6,224 nucleotides of DNA from an uncultured Lachnospiraceae bacterium (lineage in GTDB: Bacteria > Bacillota > Clostridia > Lachnospirales > Lachnospiraceae). Positions within the stretch are counted from its first letter, which is position 1; the number at the start of each line of letters is the position of its first letter. This document shows positions 1 to 6,224 of the stretch, in pieces. The stretch is from the NCBI GenBank assembly GCA_949935685.1, contig CATLGN010000105.1:1-6224 (forward strand). The letters are read 5' to 3'. Made by a program: the position numbers and the translations under genes. Under the pieces are notes generated by a model, which worked only from the letters and a program-made list of their open reading frames with translations, ran no database searches and was not told where the DNA came from.

Positions 1-1132
1 ACTGAGCCTTGTCTGCCTGAAACAGCTTCTGCTCGAAAAGCGGATCATTGAAATGGGCAAAGCCGTACTCGCAAGCCTGCTGCTGAATCTGGGTTTTCTC
101 GTCCCCTTTCTGGATTTTTACCAGAACGGAGACCTGTGGATGGACGCTCTGGAACTGGGCACCTATCAGGAATACACCATGAATCTCTCCGGGCTTCTGG
201 GCCTGCAGACAACCGGCGGTTACTACACGCTGACATTCGGCCTTCCGCTGGCAATATGCGCCGGGATTGCACTCGCCTATGTGCTGATCGAAAGTCATGA
301 CGAGCAGGAATGTTATCTGCGGTATCTGTTCGCCCTTGGCGCGGCATGCACCTTTATGATGCTGAACTTTTTCCCCGGCTGGAAGATGATGTCGATCCCG
401 CTGCTCGATGTGATCCTGAACAAGATACAGTTTGCATGGCGGCTGCTGGGCCCCGCCAGTCTGCTGTTCGCTGTCACCGGCAGTATCTGCTGTTTCCGCT
501 CCAAAATGCTCAAACGCTACAGCCGCACGCTGCTGATTGCGCTCGCCGCCATATCCATGCTCTCCGCGGCAAGATTCCGCGAAGAAGATTTCGCTTATCC
601 GACCGAACGGGACTATACATTCGGCCATGAGAGCAAGCTGATCGGCATTCCCAGGGGCGCCAATACCGTCGTCTACCCGTTCGAATGGCGGCCGCGCCAT
701 ACGACGGACAAAGCGCTGGAAACCGAACCCCTATTATCGGATATTAACCAGATCAGTCTGAAAAATGCAGAGCGGGAAGGGGTAACGACTACCCTCGAAT
801 ACACCTGTCTCTCCCCGGAGCAATATATCGAAGTACCGGTTATCTATTATAAGGGATATGAGGCGAAAGACGAAAACGGCAATACCGTTACGCTGGAAGA
901 AGGCGATAACAACAGAATCCGCGTTATGCTGACAGGGGACGGCAAGCCGCACACGGTAACGCTGGCGTACCGCAGCCCGGTCTCCTATACCCTGTCCGCC
1001 TGGGTGTCCATCCTGACCTGCGCGGCGCTGCTTACGCTCGGTATTCTGTCCCGTTTTATCACCGTCAAACCTGTTATCAGAAAGGAAAACAAAGATGTTA
1101 GACAAGACCGCAGTGCTGATTCCCTGCTATAA
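1..1132 (+). CDS. YfhO/PTPS-related multi-pass membrane protein, C-terminal part (5' end outside window)
   Basis: The frame is open from base 2 to the TAA at 1130-1132 and gives 376 visible residues. The ATG at 53 has no ribosome binding site and lies inside a helix-forming stretch, so the true start is probably off the left edge. Hydrophobic segments lie at about residues 18-37, 74-97, 105-122, 143-165, 175-190 and 330-352. The motif IQFAWRLLGPASLL (about 142-155) resembles the 'QFPWR' signature of PTPS-related/YfhO-type membrane proteins, which belong to the polyprenyl-sugar-using GT-C-like group. Residues of about 195-325 form a soluble, beta-rich segment containing IEVPVIYYKGYEA, like the extracytoplasmic C-terminal domain of YfhO-type proteins, followed by the last helix and a charged tail. 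Inferred role: transfer or assembly of sugars on the outer face of the membrane, using lipid-linked donor made by the next gene. The exact substrate cannot be told. The membrane-protein call is firm; the family name is moderately sure. Confidence 0.72.
   Translation, partial: LSLVCLKQLLLEKRIIEMGKAVLASLLLNLGFLVPFLDFYQNGDLWMDALELGTYQEYTMNLSGLLGLQTTGGYYTLTFGLPLAICAGIALAYVLIESHDEQECYLRYLFALGAACTFMMLNFFPGWKMMSIPLLDVILNKIQFAWRLLGPASLLFAVTGSICCFRSKMLKRYSRTLLIALAAISMLSAARFREEDFAYPTERDYTFGHESKLIGIPRGANTVVYPFEWRPRHTTDKALETEPLLSDINQISLKNAEREGVTTTLEYTCLSPEQYIEVPVIYYKGYEAKDENGNTVTLEEGDNNRIRVMLTGDGKPHTVTLAYRSPVSYTLSAWVSILTCAALLTLGILSRFITVKPVIRKENKDVRQDRSADSLL
1081..1086 (+). promoter_or_regulatory. Shine-Dalgarno site of the glycosyltransferase gene
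   Basis: AAAGGA sits 8 bases before the ATG at 1095, inside the last codons of the upstream membrane protein gene. It supports the chosen start. The catalytic-domain motif VLIPCYNEA begins only seven residues after this ATG, so a later start would remove conserved sequence. Confidence 0.7.
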
Positions 1133-2033
1133 TGAAGCGCCTACCATAGAAAAGGTGATACGGGACGCCAAAGCCGCTCTGCCGGACGCCGTTATCTATG
1201 TTTATGACAACAATTCCACCGACGATACGGCGGCGATTGCCACCAAAGCCGGCGCTGTTGTGAGAAAAGAATACCAGCAGGGAAAGGGAAATGTCATTCG
1301 CCGCATGTTCCGTGAAATCGATGCCAAATGCTATATCCTGATCGACGGCGATGACACTTATCCGCTGGAATCCGCCGCCCGCATGGCGGATATGGTTGTC
1401 GGCGACCGGCTCTCCTCCACCTACTTCTCAGAAAACAAACGTCCTTTCCACAACTTTGGCAACAGTCTGGTTCGGGGAAGCATCAACCGCCTGTTCCATA
1501 CCGACATCAAAGATATTATGACCGGTTATCGTGCGTTCAGCTATGCTTTTGTCAAAACGTTTCCGGTTCTTTCACAGGGGTTCGAGATCGAGACGGAAAT
1601 GACCATTCATGCCGTCTACAACCATATGCAGATCGAAAATGTTGTCGTAGATTACCGGGACAGACCGCAGGGAAGCGTCTCCAAGCTTAACACATATTCC
1701 GACGGCTGCCGGGTGTTGAAGATGATCCTGCGCCTGTTTAAAACATACAAACCGCTGGCATTCTTTTCCCTGATCGCCGCCGGTCTGATGCTGCTTGCCA
1801 CCGGCTTTTTTATCCCGGTCTTTATCCGGTTTCTGGAAACCCATCTGGTACTCCAGATTCCCACGCTGGTCGTATGCGGCTTCGTAACGCTGGCAGCCAT
1901 CCAGTCTTTTTTTGCCGGGCTGATTTTAAGCAATATGAGCGAAAACAACAGACGGGATTTTGAATATCAACTGCAGCGAACCGCCGATATGTATAAAGCG
2001 CTGTGCCGGGAAACGGAACGGGTCATGAAATAA
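1095..2033 (+). CDS. Family 2 glycosyltransferase, DPM1-like polyprenyl-phosphate sugar synthase
   Basis: This 312-residue protein has an N-terminal GT-A domain and two C-terminal membrane helices. Seen in the sequence: the nucleotide-binding start VLIPCYNEAPTIEKVI (residues 7-22), VYDNNSTDDT (36-45), the metal-binding motif IDGDDTYP (83-90), MTGYRAFS (142-149), GFEIETEM (162-169) and PQGSVSKLNTYSDG (191-204), followed by hydrophobic helices at about 220-247 and 253-280 and a basic cytoplasmic tail. This layout is known from dolichol/undecaprenyl-phosphate mannose or glucose synthases, which move a sugar from a nucleotide donor to a polyprenyl phosphate at the inner face of the membrane. The sugar cannot be deduced. 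Its 38-base overlap with the upstream membrane protein gene implies one transcript and a shared pathway. The 3' end overlaps the converging CotH gene by 11 bases. Confidence 0.92.
   Translation: MLDKTAVLIPCYNEAPTIEKVIRDAKAALPDAVIYVYDNNSTDDTAAIATKAGAVVRKEYQQGKGNVIRRMFREIDAKCYILIDGDDTYPLESAARMADMVVGDRLSSTYFSENKRPFHNFGNSLVRGSINRLFHTDIKDIMTGYRAFSYAFVKTFPVLSQGFEIETEMTIHAVYNHMQIENVVVDYRDRPQGSVSKLNTYSDGCRVLKMILRLFKTYKPLAFFSLIAAGLMLLATGFFIPVFIRFLETHLVLQIPTLVVCGFVTLAAIQSFFAGLILSNMSENNRRDFEYQLQRTADMYKALCRETERVMK
2023..2033. other. Tail-to-tail overlap of two converging genes
   Basis: The + strand glycosyltransferase ends with TAA at 2031-2033, while the - strand CotH gene ends with TGA at 2025-2023. 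The two coding regions share 11 bases, so there is no space for a terminator between the converging operons, and any transcript end must lie inside the opposing gene. Confidence 0.9.
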
Positions 2034-4401
2034 TATCCGCTGACAGTGTCACGCCGCCCTCCGCCACATTCACAACAATCTCCGCCTCTGCGGATACCAC
2101 ATCCCCCTGCCAGCCGTTAAAACGGCTCTCTTTCCCGGACGCCGCACGGACCGATACCGGATAGTCCGTAAAATAGTATCCGGTCCAGGCGCCGTCTCTG
2201 ATTGTTATTTCTTTCTCATTGACAAAGATATGTACGTCCGCATCCCGCGGCGCCACAATCCGTACGGGCTGCAGCGTACCCTGCAGTCCAAAATCCTGTT
2301 TCATATACGCCATAATAAAGTCATATCGTTTCAGGAAAAAGCGATACAAATCCATGACCTCCGCATCGTAATCTGTTTCCGTCCAGGTATCCCCATAAAA
2401 TCTGCCATATTCCTGCAGCATGGGTTCCTTCATAAGTTCCGCAAGCCGTTCCAACTCCGGCAGCACCGTGTCATTTGACAGACACGTATTCGTCAGATCG
2501 CAGAAATTCAGGACAAACGCCTCCCGGAACTGCGGATTATTCATGGCATTGTCAAACAACGGACAGGTATCCCGGACATACTGAAAAGTATCCATATCCG
2601 CAAGATGTTCCGACAGTCCTCCCTCCGAAAAATTCAAGTCAAAGAGCATCCACCGCCACCGGCCGTCCTGACGCGTATGCTCCGTTACCGACCGGGAACG
2701 CCAAAGCGCTTCGTTCATATCCGGCCAGTCGCCGCATCTCGCAATATAAATCTGCGTTCCGTAATAATCCAGAAAGCTCTGCATATCAATCGTTTCACAG
2801 AGTGTCTCATAGTCAGCCGCCTGCGAAAAGTCGGCCGTTTCCGCCATGTCCTGTAAATCCTGAAATTTCCAGTAATCCGTCTCACCGCCGCACTCCAGCA
2901 GACCCGATTTCACCATAATCACATCATCTTCCGGCACATGATAATGTTCCGCAATATACGAGTCTCCAAACTTTTCCGTCAGATGATAAATCCCCCAGTA
3001 TTCCCCATCCAGAAACATATAACAGGGAGTGTTCCGCATTGTGGCAAATTCCAGATCACCGCATACGTTATGGATGAGCACGTCCCGGATCTTTATTTTA
3101 TAATCGTTGGCGCCCGCAAAAAGCGTGACCGCACAGGAGCCGGTTTCTCCAAAAAACGGCACCTGAAACGTATCGCTGCCGCCATAAATATCTCTGGCAA
3201 ACAGGTTCAGGCTTTTCTGCGCATAGGCGCGTGTAGCGCCTCCTTTGATGCGAACGCCGATTTCCTCCGACAAAACCAGATGACGGTCGCCTGTAAAATA
3301 ATCGATATGCGCCGGTCTCTCCCATTCCCTTCCCCGGCACATAAAGTTTCCCTCCCACCGCATCCAGTTATCCGGATGCGCCAGTCCATTCGCGGCATAT
3401 GTGCCGAATGTTTTACCCGCCACATAGATGCCCGTCTCGTAATCAAACAGATGCGCCGGATCCGTGACAACGGACATCACCGGAAGATCGGCATATCCTT
3501 TATCCGCAAAGCCAATGAAGTATGTCCCTGTGACAGTGCCGCTTTTCCGCATACCGGTATCGTCATACACTGCCGCCCGTACGACGACCGCTTTATCCAC
3601 CGACCCGGTGGGCGCCGCAAACTGTTCTTCCGTCCCAAACGCATACCCCAGCGAAGTATCCGTTCTCCCGGCATATGTATTGACATGATCGGAAACATCC
3701 GCAATCCAGACAGGTTCCCGATACAAAAGAGAATCCGTTGTCGGCTCGCTGCCGTCCAGCGTATAATAAATATTTCCCTCGCCCCGTTTTCTGATATACA
3801 ACCAAAACGGCGTGTTATAAAATCCGCTCTCCGCTGAGAAAACAGGTTCCTCCAGCGCTTCCGCCGCGATCTTTTCCCGGCTGTCATTTGTCTCTCCCAT
3901 CGAAGGAACCGCAATACACCAACTGTCCGAACTTTCCGTTTCCCGCACATAGCTGGTATTATACCGCAGTTCGGGAACTGTCACAGAATCGACCATCCGC
4001 CCACGGCTGTCCAGCAGCGCCAGCGTGCTGTCCCCGTTTTTCGCAATGGTAAGGTCCGCATACGCCGCATTTCCTTTGTCTTTCTTTTTGGCCAGATAAA
4101 TAATCTGATACGCGTCTGCCTCTATCGTTATGCCATCCAGCGAAAAGACGTGATCGCTCTCTGCCAGACGATAGCCGTCCAAACAGATAACGTCAGTGCC
4201 CGCATTGTACAGCTCGATATAATCCCGATAGGTTCCGTCTTCACAGGCAGCAATGGAGAAATTCCGGCATATCTCATTGATCCTCACTGCCCCGCTCTCT
4301 CTGTTTTCGTCTCTGCGGCACAGCAAATCCACCGCGCATAAAAATGCCAGAACACATGCCAGCAGCACAATAGCGAACTGCTTTATCCTAATCCGTATCA
4401 T
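2023..4401 (-). CDS. Membrane-anchored CotH-family kinase with lamin-tail, chitobiase-like and InlB-like modules
   Basis: This is a complete 792-residue protein. A basic N-terminus (MIRIRIK) and a hydrophobic stretch at about 8-28 form a signal anchor with no proper lipobox, so the rest should lie outside the cell. Domains in order: lamin-tail-like (about 39-165, with YIELYNAGTD and CLDGYRL); chitobiase/hexosaminidase C-terminal-like (about 187-296, with IYYTLDGSEPT); CotH kinase (about 304-702); InlB-like repeat (about 709-790, with FNGWQGD). Kinase motifs are present: VRIKGGATRAYAQKSLNL (383-400), FLDGEYWGIYHLTEK (463-477), GDWPDMNEALWR (557-568) and WMLFDLNF (584-591), so activity looks possible. 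Known for the family: Bacillus CotH phosphorylates spore coat proteins CotB and CotG. Target and sporulation link here are unknown. The start is fixed by an in-frame TAG at 4413-4411. It overlaps the flippase gene by 14 bases, implying coupling. Fourteen cysteines in the predicted exported part are unusual. Confidence 0.9.
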   Translation of the reverse strand: MIRIRIKQFAIVLLACVLAFLCAVDLLCRRDENRESGAVRINEICRNFSIAACEDGTYRDYIELYNAGTDVICLDGYRLAESDHVFSLDGITIEADAYQIIYLAKKKDKGNAAYADLTIAKNGDSTLALLDSRGRMVDSVTVPELRYNTSYVRETESSDSWCIAVPSMGETNDSREKIAAEALEEPVFSAESGFYNTPFWLYIRKRGEGNIYYTLDGSEPTTDSLLYREPVWIADVSDHVNTYAGRTDTSLGYAFGTEEQFAAPTGSVDKAVVVRAAVYDDTGMRKSGTVTGTYFIGFADKGYADLPVMSVVTDPAHLFDYETGIYVAGKTFGTYAANGLAHPDNWMRWEGNFMCRGREWERPAHIDYFTGDRHLVLSEEIGVRIKGGATRAYAQKSLNLFARDIYGGSDTFQVPFFGETGSCAVTLFAGANDYKIKIRDVLIHNVCGDLEFATMRNTPCYMFLDGEYWGIYHLTEKFGDSYIAEHYHVPEDDVIMVKSGLLECGGETDYWKFQDLQDMAETADFSQAADYETLCETIDMQSFLDYYGTQIYIARCGDWPDMNEALWRSRSVTEHTRQDGRWRWMLFDLNFSEGGLSEHLADMDTFQYVRDTCPLFDNAMNNPQFREAFVLNFCDLTNTCLSNDTVLPELERLAELMKEPMLQEYGRFYGDTWTETDYDAEVMDLYRFFLKRYDFIMAYMKQDFGLQGTLQPVRIVAPRDADVHIFVNEKEITIRDGAWTGYYFTDYPVSVRAASGKESRFNGWQGDVVSAEAEIVVNVAEGGVTLSADIIS

Positions 4402-5656
4402 ATACCTTCTCTACTTTCCACCCTCTGATACAATGCCAAAACCGCCATCCGAACAGAAGCAATGTCACCACGCTCGACACAAACAGTGCGGCGTTCACCC
4501 CGTCTACGCCCCACGCTGCGATACAGGGCCAGGATACGGCGGCGGCCGCCGCCACGCCTGCGGCCGCTCCCATCAAAAGCCCTCTCCGGTCCCGCAGAAT
4601 CGTCAGCACCGTTCCCACAAACCAGATCAGCGCGATCAGGCCGCAGCAGGCTATGGTCGGCAGCAGCAGATAAGCGTAATCCCGGATCGATTCCGTAAAG
4701 AGCAGCACCAGCGCCCATTCGCCGAGAAGCGCGCTGCCGCCGAGCGACAACAGAACAAGCACAATCACCGCGCCCGTCAGCCTGCCAAATAACGCCAGAA
4801 ACCGGTCTTTCTCATTCCGCTCCAGATAACCGGCAAACAGCCCCGTAAATGTTGTAAAAATATAAGAGGCGAGAAGCTGGATCACGGAAGCGGGAATGGC
4901 CACCGAACTGTAAAACCCCAACACCTCGCTGCCGGCGATCTTTTCCAGAAAATAGCGCGGAATGGGAACCACCGCATTGAGGCATATCGCATAGAGAAAC
5001 AGCGGCGCACATTCCCGGGTAAGCGATACCAACGGCTGCTTTTCCAGACGGAAAGAAAAGGGACTGCACCGGTAGGCGCCCGGTATATCGAACGCCGCGA
5101 TCACGCCATAGGCACAGACAATCATCACAATCGTTGTCACGATCAGACTGCCCGTAATATATAATACCACAACAAAAGCCGTCAGTGTCAGAACACTTCG
5201 CATCAGGAAAGATTTACCGGCCACATCCAGCCGCCATGCCTTCTGGTCAATCCCGTGAAAAACGTCCACCACCGGTTCGTGCAGCCGATAAACCATAAAC
5301 AGCAGCAAAAATACGGTGACATACGGCGGATAGCCGTTGCACAGTACAAACACGCCATACAGCAGAAAGGCCGCCGCCGTAGCCGCCGCTCTGTGTGTCA
5401 CATAATTGTCCGCACTGTATACGCCGGCTGCATCGGATACCTGAAAGTTTCGAATGCAGAAATAGGAAATATTGGTAAAAATATTGGTCAGCGACAGTCC
5501 CAGAGACAAATATCCCGCCGCCGTATACCCGGCCAGATGCACAACCAGCACCGTCATCATCCACTGTGCGCCGATAAAGGCTATGGAGCCTGTCACATTC
5601 CAGAGCATATTGCTGCGGATAGTCTTTGCCGAAACGGCCGTTTCCTTATGTTCCAT
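4388..5656 (-). CDS. Wzx-like polysaccharide flippase (MOP superfamily)
   Basis: The 422-residue protein is almost wholly hydrophobic, with about 12 predicted helices (roughly 20-40, 45-66, 90-106, 110-126, 153-170, 172-190, 213-232, 245-275 as one or two, 292-322 as one or two, 328-352, 360-382 and 386-405). Both length and layout fit Wzx/RfbX-type exporters, which flip lipid-linked glycan units across the cytoplasmic membrane. Family-like passages are RYFLEKIAGSEVLGFYSS (234-251) and the C-terminal WGVDGVNAALFVSS (382-395). Start: GAGGA (5669-5665) stands 8 bases before the ATG, and an in-frame TAG at 5671-5669 rules out any earlier start. The gene overlaps the upstream CotH-type gene by 11 bases and the downstream one by 14, so it is sandwiched between two putative exported kinases. 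The alanine run at 369-373 lies in a predicted helix. The substrate is unknown; a surface glycan or cell-wall polymer precursor is inferred from context. Confidence 0.88.
   Translation of the reverse strand: MEHKETAVSAKTIRSNMLWNVTGSIAFIGAQWMMTVLVVHLAGYTAAGYLSLGLSLTNIFTNISYFCIRNFQVSDAAGVYSADNYVTHRAAATAAAFLLYGVFVLCNGYPPYVTVFLLLFMVYRLHEPVVDVFHGIDQKAWRLDVAGKSFLMRSVLTLTAFVVVLYITGSLIVTTIVMIVCAYGVIAAFDIPGAYRCSPFSFRLEKQPLVSLTRECAPLFLYAICLNAVVPIPRYFLEKIAGSEVLGFYSSVAIPASVIQLLASYIFTTFTGLFAGYLERNEKDRFLALFGRLTGAVIVLVLLSLGGSALLGEWALVLLFTESIRDYAYLLLPTIACCGLIALIWFVGTVLTILRDRRGLLMGAAAGVAAAAAVSWPCIAAWGVDGVNAALFVSSVVTLLLFGWRFWHCIRGWKVEKVYDTD
4405..4410 (-). promoter_or_regulatory. Shine-Dalgarno-like site of the complete CotH gene, closely spaced
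   Basis: Read on the - strand, AGAAGG stands only 3 bases before the ATG at 4401-4399, which is tighter than usual, and lies within the last codons of the flippase gene. Ribosomes ending at the flippase TAG (4390-4388) finish 11 bases past this start, so re-initiation may contribute more than the site itself. Confidence 0.45.
4538..4553. repeat. 16-base perfect GC palindrome in the flippase gene
   Basis: GGCGGCGGCCGCCGCC reads the same on both strands. It comes from consecutive alanine codons (residues 369-373) in a predicted membrane helix of the flippase. GCGGCCGC occurs inside it at 4542-4549 and again at 4560-4567. Codon choice for alanine is the simplest explanation. Confidence 0.6.
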
Positions 5657-6224
5657 TCTGTCCTTCCTCTACATAAACCGCCTGCAGCGTAAACGGAACG
5701 CCGTCATACGCCTGCGAGAAGTCATACACCGCTCCCGTATCTTCCCGCACCCAGTGATCGAACCGCCAGCCCTCCCGTTTCGGATCCCGTGGCTCCCGGA
5801 GTTTCCTGCCTTCCACGGCATCGATCTGTGTCACATACATCGTACCCGGCCCCGGGTCGCAGGAAATCCGGTCATATCGGCGGCCCTCCAGCCAAATATC
5901 ACTGCAAAACTCCATTCTCTCTTCCAGAAAGTCCCGGATGGTATCGATCTCCGCCTCGTAAGACGCGGCAAATTCCAGCGGTTCTCCGTTCTTAAAGTCT
6001 TCGAATGTATCCCACCGGATATAATCCATGGCGGCAGAAGCCCATATTTCCTCCCGATAGCGGTCGATGCCGCCGTCCAGCATAGCCTGAATGGCCGGAA
6101 CCGCCATCTGCTCATACTCCCGCGCCACGCATGCCCGAAACGCAGGAATCTCATACAGATCATACCACCAGGACGCATTTTCCTGTTTCGTCGCCGCGAA
6201 AATCCCCCGCGGCTCCTGAAAGTT
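5646..6224 (-). CDS. CotH-type protein, C-terminal part, ending in a Listeria-Bacteroides repeat (5' end outside window)
   Basis: The frame is open to the right edge and stops at TAA 5648-5646, giving 192 visible residues. The GTG at 6128 is only an internal valine. Residues of about 17-112 look like the helical end of a CotH kinase domain: SWWYDLYEIPAFRACV (18-33) parallels the NPQFREAFV region of the complete CotH protein two genes on, and SYEAEIDTIRDFLEERMEF (about 88-106) parallels its YDAEVMDLYRFFLKRYDF. The catalytic core lies off the window. Residues of about 137-185 match the Listeria-Bacteroides (InlB B-type) repeat, with spaced GRKLREPRDP, GWRFDHW, VYDFS and TLQAVYV, a module of surface-exposed proteins. 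Inferred: an exported kinase with a C-terminal surface or adhesion module, co-transcribed with the flippase, which it overlaps by 11 bases. The repeat assignment is surer than the CotH assignment, since only the tail is visible. Confidence 0.75.
   Translation of the reverse strand, partial: NFQEPRGIFAATKQENASWWYDLYEIPAFRACVAREYEQMAVPAIQAMLDGGIDRYREEIWASAAMDYIRWDTFEDFKNGEPLEFAASYEAEIDTIRDFLEERMEFCSDIWLEGRRYDRISCDPGPGTMYVTQIDAVEGRKLREPRDPKREGWRFDHWVREDTGAVYDFSQAYDGVPFTLQAVYVEEGQNGT
5661..5669 (-). promoter_or_regulatory. Strong Shine-Dalgarno site of the flippase gene
   Basis: On the - strand GAGGAAGGA runs from 5669 to 5661, with GAGGA 8 bases and AAGGA 4 bases before the ATG at 5656-5654. 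It is embedded in the last codons of the upstream CotH-type gene and decides the flippase start together with the in-frame TAG at 5671-5669. Confidence 0.72.

Noticed and set aside
20..30. Lipobox around Cys28 of the complete CotH protein (located at about 4320-4318)
   Set aside because: The residues before the cysteine are D-L-L, which lack the small residue needed at the -1 position, so a signal anchor is preferred to a lipoprotein signal. The start and end given here are residue numbers.
53..55. ATG as the start of the left-hand membrane protein
   Set aside because: The frame continues to the left edge without a stop, no Shine-Dalgarno site precedes the ATG, and the family is normally much longer at the N-terminus.
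2034..2096. Inverted repeat TATCCGC/GCGGATA just after the glycosyltransferase stop
   Set aside because: Seven base pairs with a 49-base loop and no T tract is not a credible terminator.
2112..2127. Inverted repeat AGCCGTT/AACGGCT as a terminator for the + strand operon
   Set aside because: The stem is short, it is followed by CTCTTTCCC rather than a T run, and it encodes the conserved FNG of the InlB-like tail of the CotH protein.
2156..2184. Inverted repeat ACCGGATA/TATCCGGT with a 13-base loop
   Set aside because: There is no T run on either side, and it lies in well-supported coding sequence, so chance is the simplest reading.
2938..3837. 299-codon open frame on the + strand, opposite the complete CotH gene
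   Set aside because: It lies entirely inside a gene with recognised domains on the other strand, its product is rich in Arg, Ile and Pro with no recognisable motif, and no ribosome binding site precedes it.
4253..4792. 179-codon open frame on the + strand, across the CotH/flippase junction
   Set aside because: The product is low-complexity (His, Arg, Gln, Pro) and antisense to two well-supported genes, so it is a shadow of their codon use.
6126..6128. GTG as the start of the right-hand CotH-type gene
   Set aside because: The frame continues to the right edge, and the residues upstream (SWWYDLYEIPAFRAC) continue the CotH-like pattern.

Overview
The window is a fully packed piece of a bacterial chromosome with five protein genes in two converging groups. 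Each gene overlaps the next, so no base lies outside a coding region. The mid-range GC content, purine-rich Shine-Dalgarno sites, CotH-family proteins with lamin-tail and chitobiase-type modules, and a Listeria-Bacteroides repeat suggest an anaerobic Gram-positive of the Clostridia, perhaps Lachnospiraceae. That placement is inference from style and domain content; there is no rRNA or other marker to confirm it.

Left, + strand: the 3' part of a large multi-pass membrane protein (1-1132, cut by the left edge) that looks like a YfhO / PTPS-related (GT-C-like) protein. A 38-base overlap follows, then a family 2 glycosyltransferase with two C-terminal membrane helices (1095-2033), of the type that makes polyprenyl-phosphate sugars. 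The likely division of labour is that the glycosyltransferase charges a lipid carrier at the inner face and the membrane protein uses the lipid-linked sugar at the outer face.

Right, - strand, read from the right edge leftwards: the C-terminal part of a CotH-type protein ending in a Listeria-Bacteroides (InlB-like) repeat (5646-6224, cut by the right edge), a Wzx-like polysaccharide flippase (4388-5656), and a second, complete CotH-family protein of 792 residues (2023-4401). The second protein has a membrane anchor, a lamin-tail domain, a chitobiase C-terminal-like domain, a CotH kinase domain with its conserved motifs in place, and an InlB-like tail. Overlaps of 11 and 14 bases imply translational coupling. 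The last - strand gene meets the glycosyltransferase tail to tail with an 11-base overlap.

Together this looks like a cell-surface glycan locus in which two exported CotH-type kinases flank a lipid-linked glycan flippase. Individual families are recognisable; the combination, with predicted extracytoplasmic kinases in a glycan operon, is the part worth attention. No tRNA, rRNA, CRISPR array, mobile element or convincing promoter or terminator was seen.
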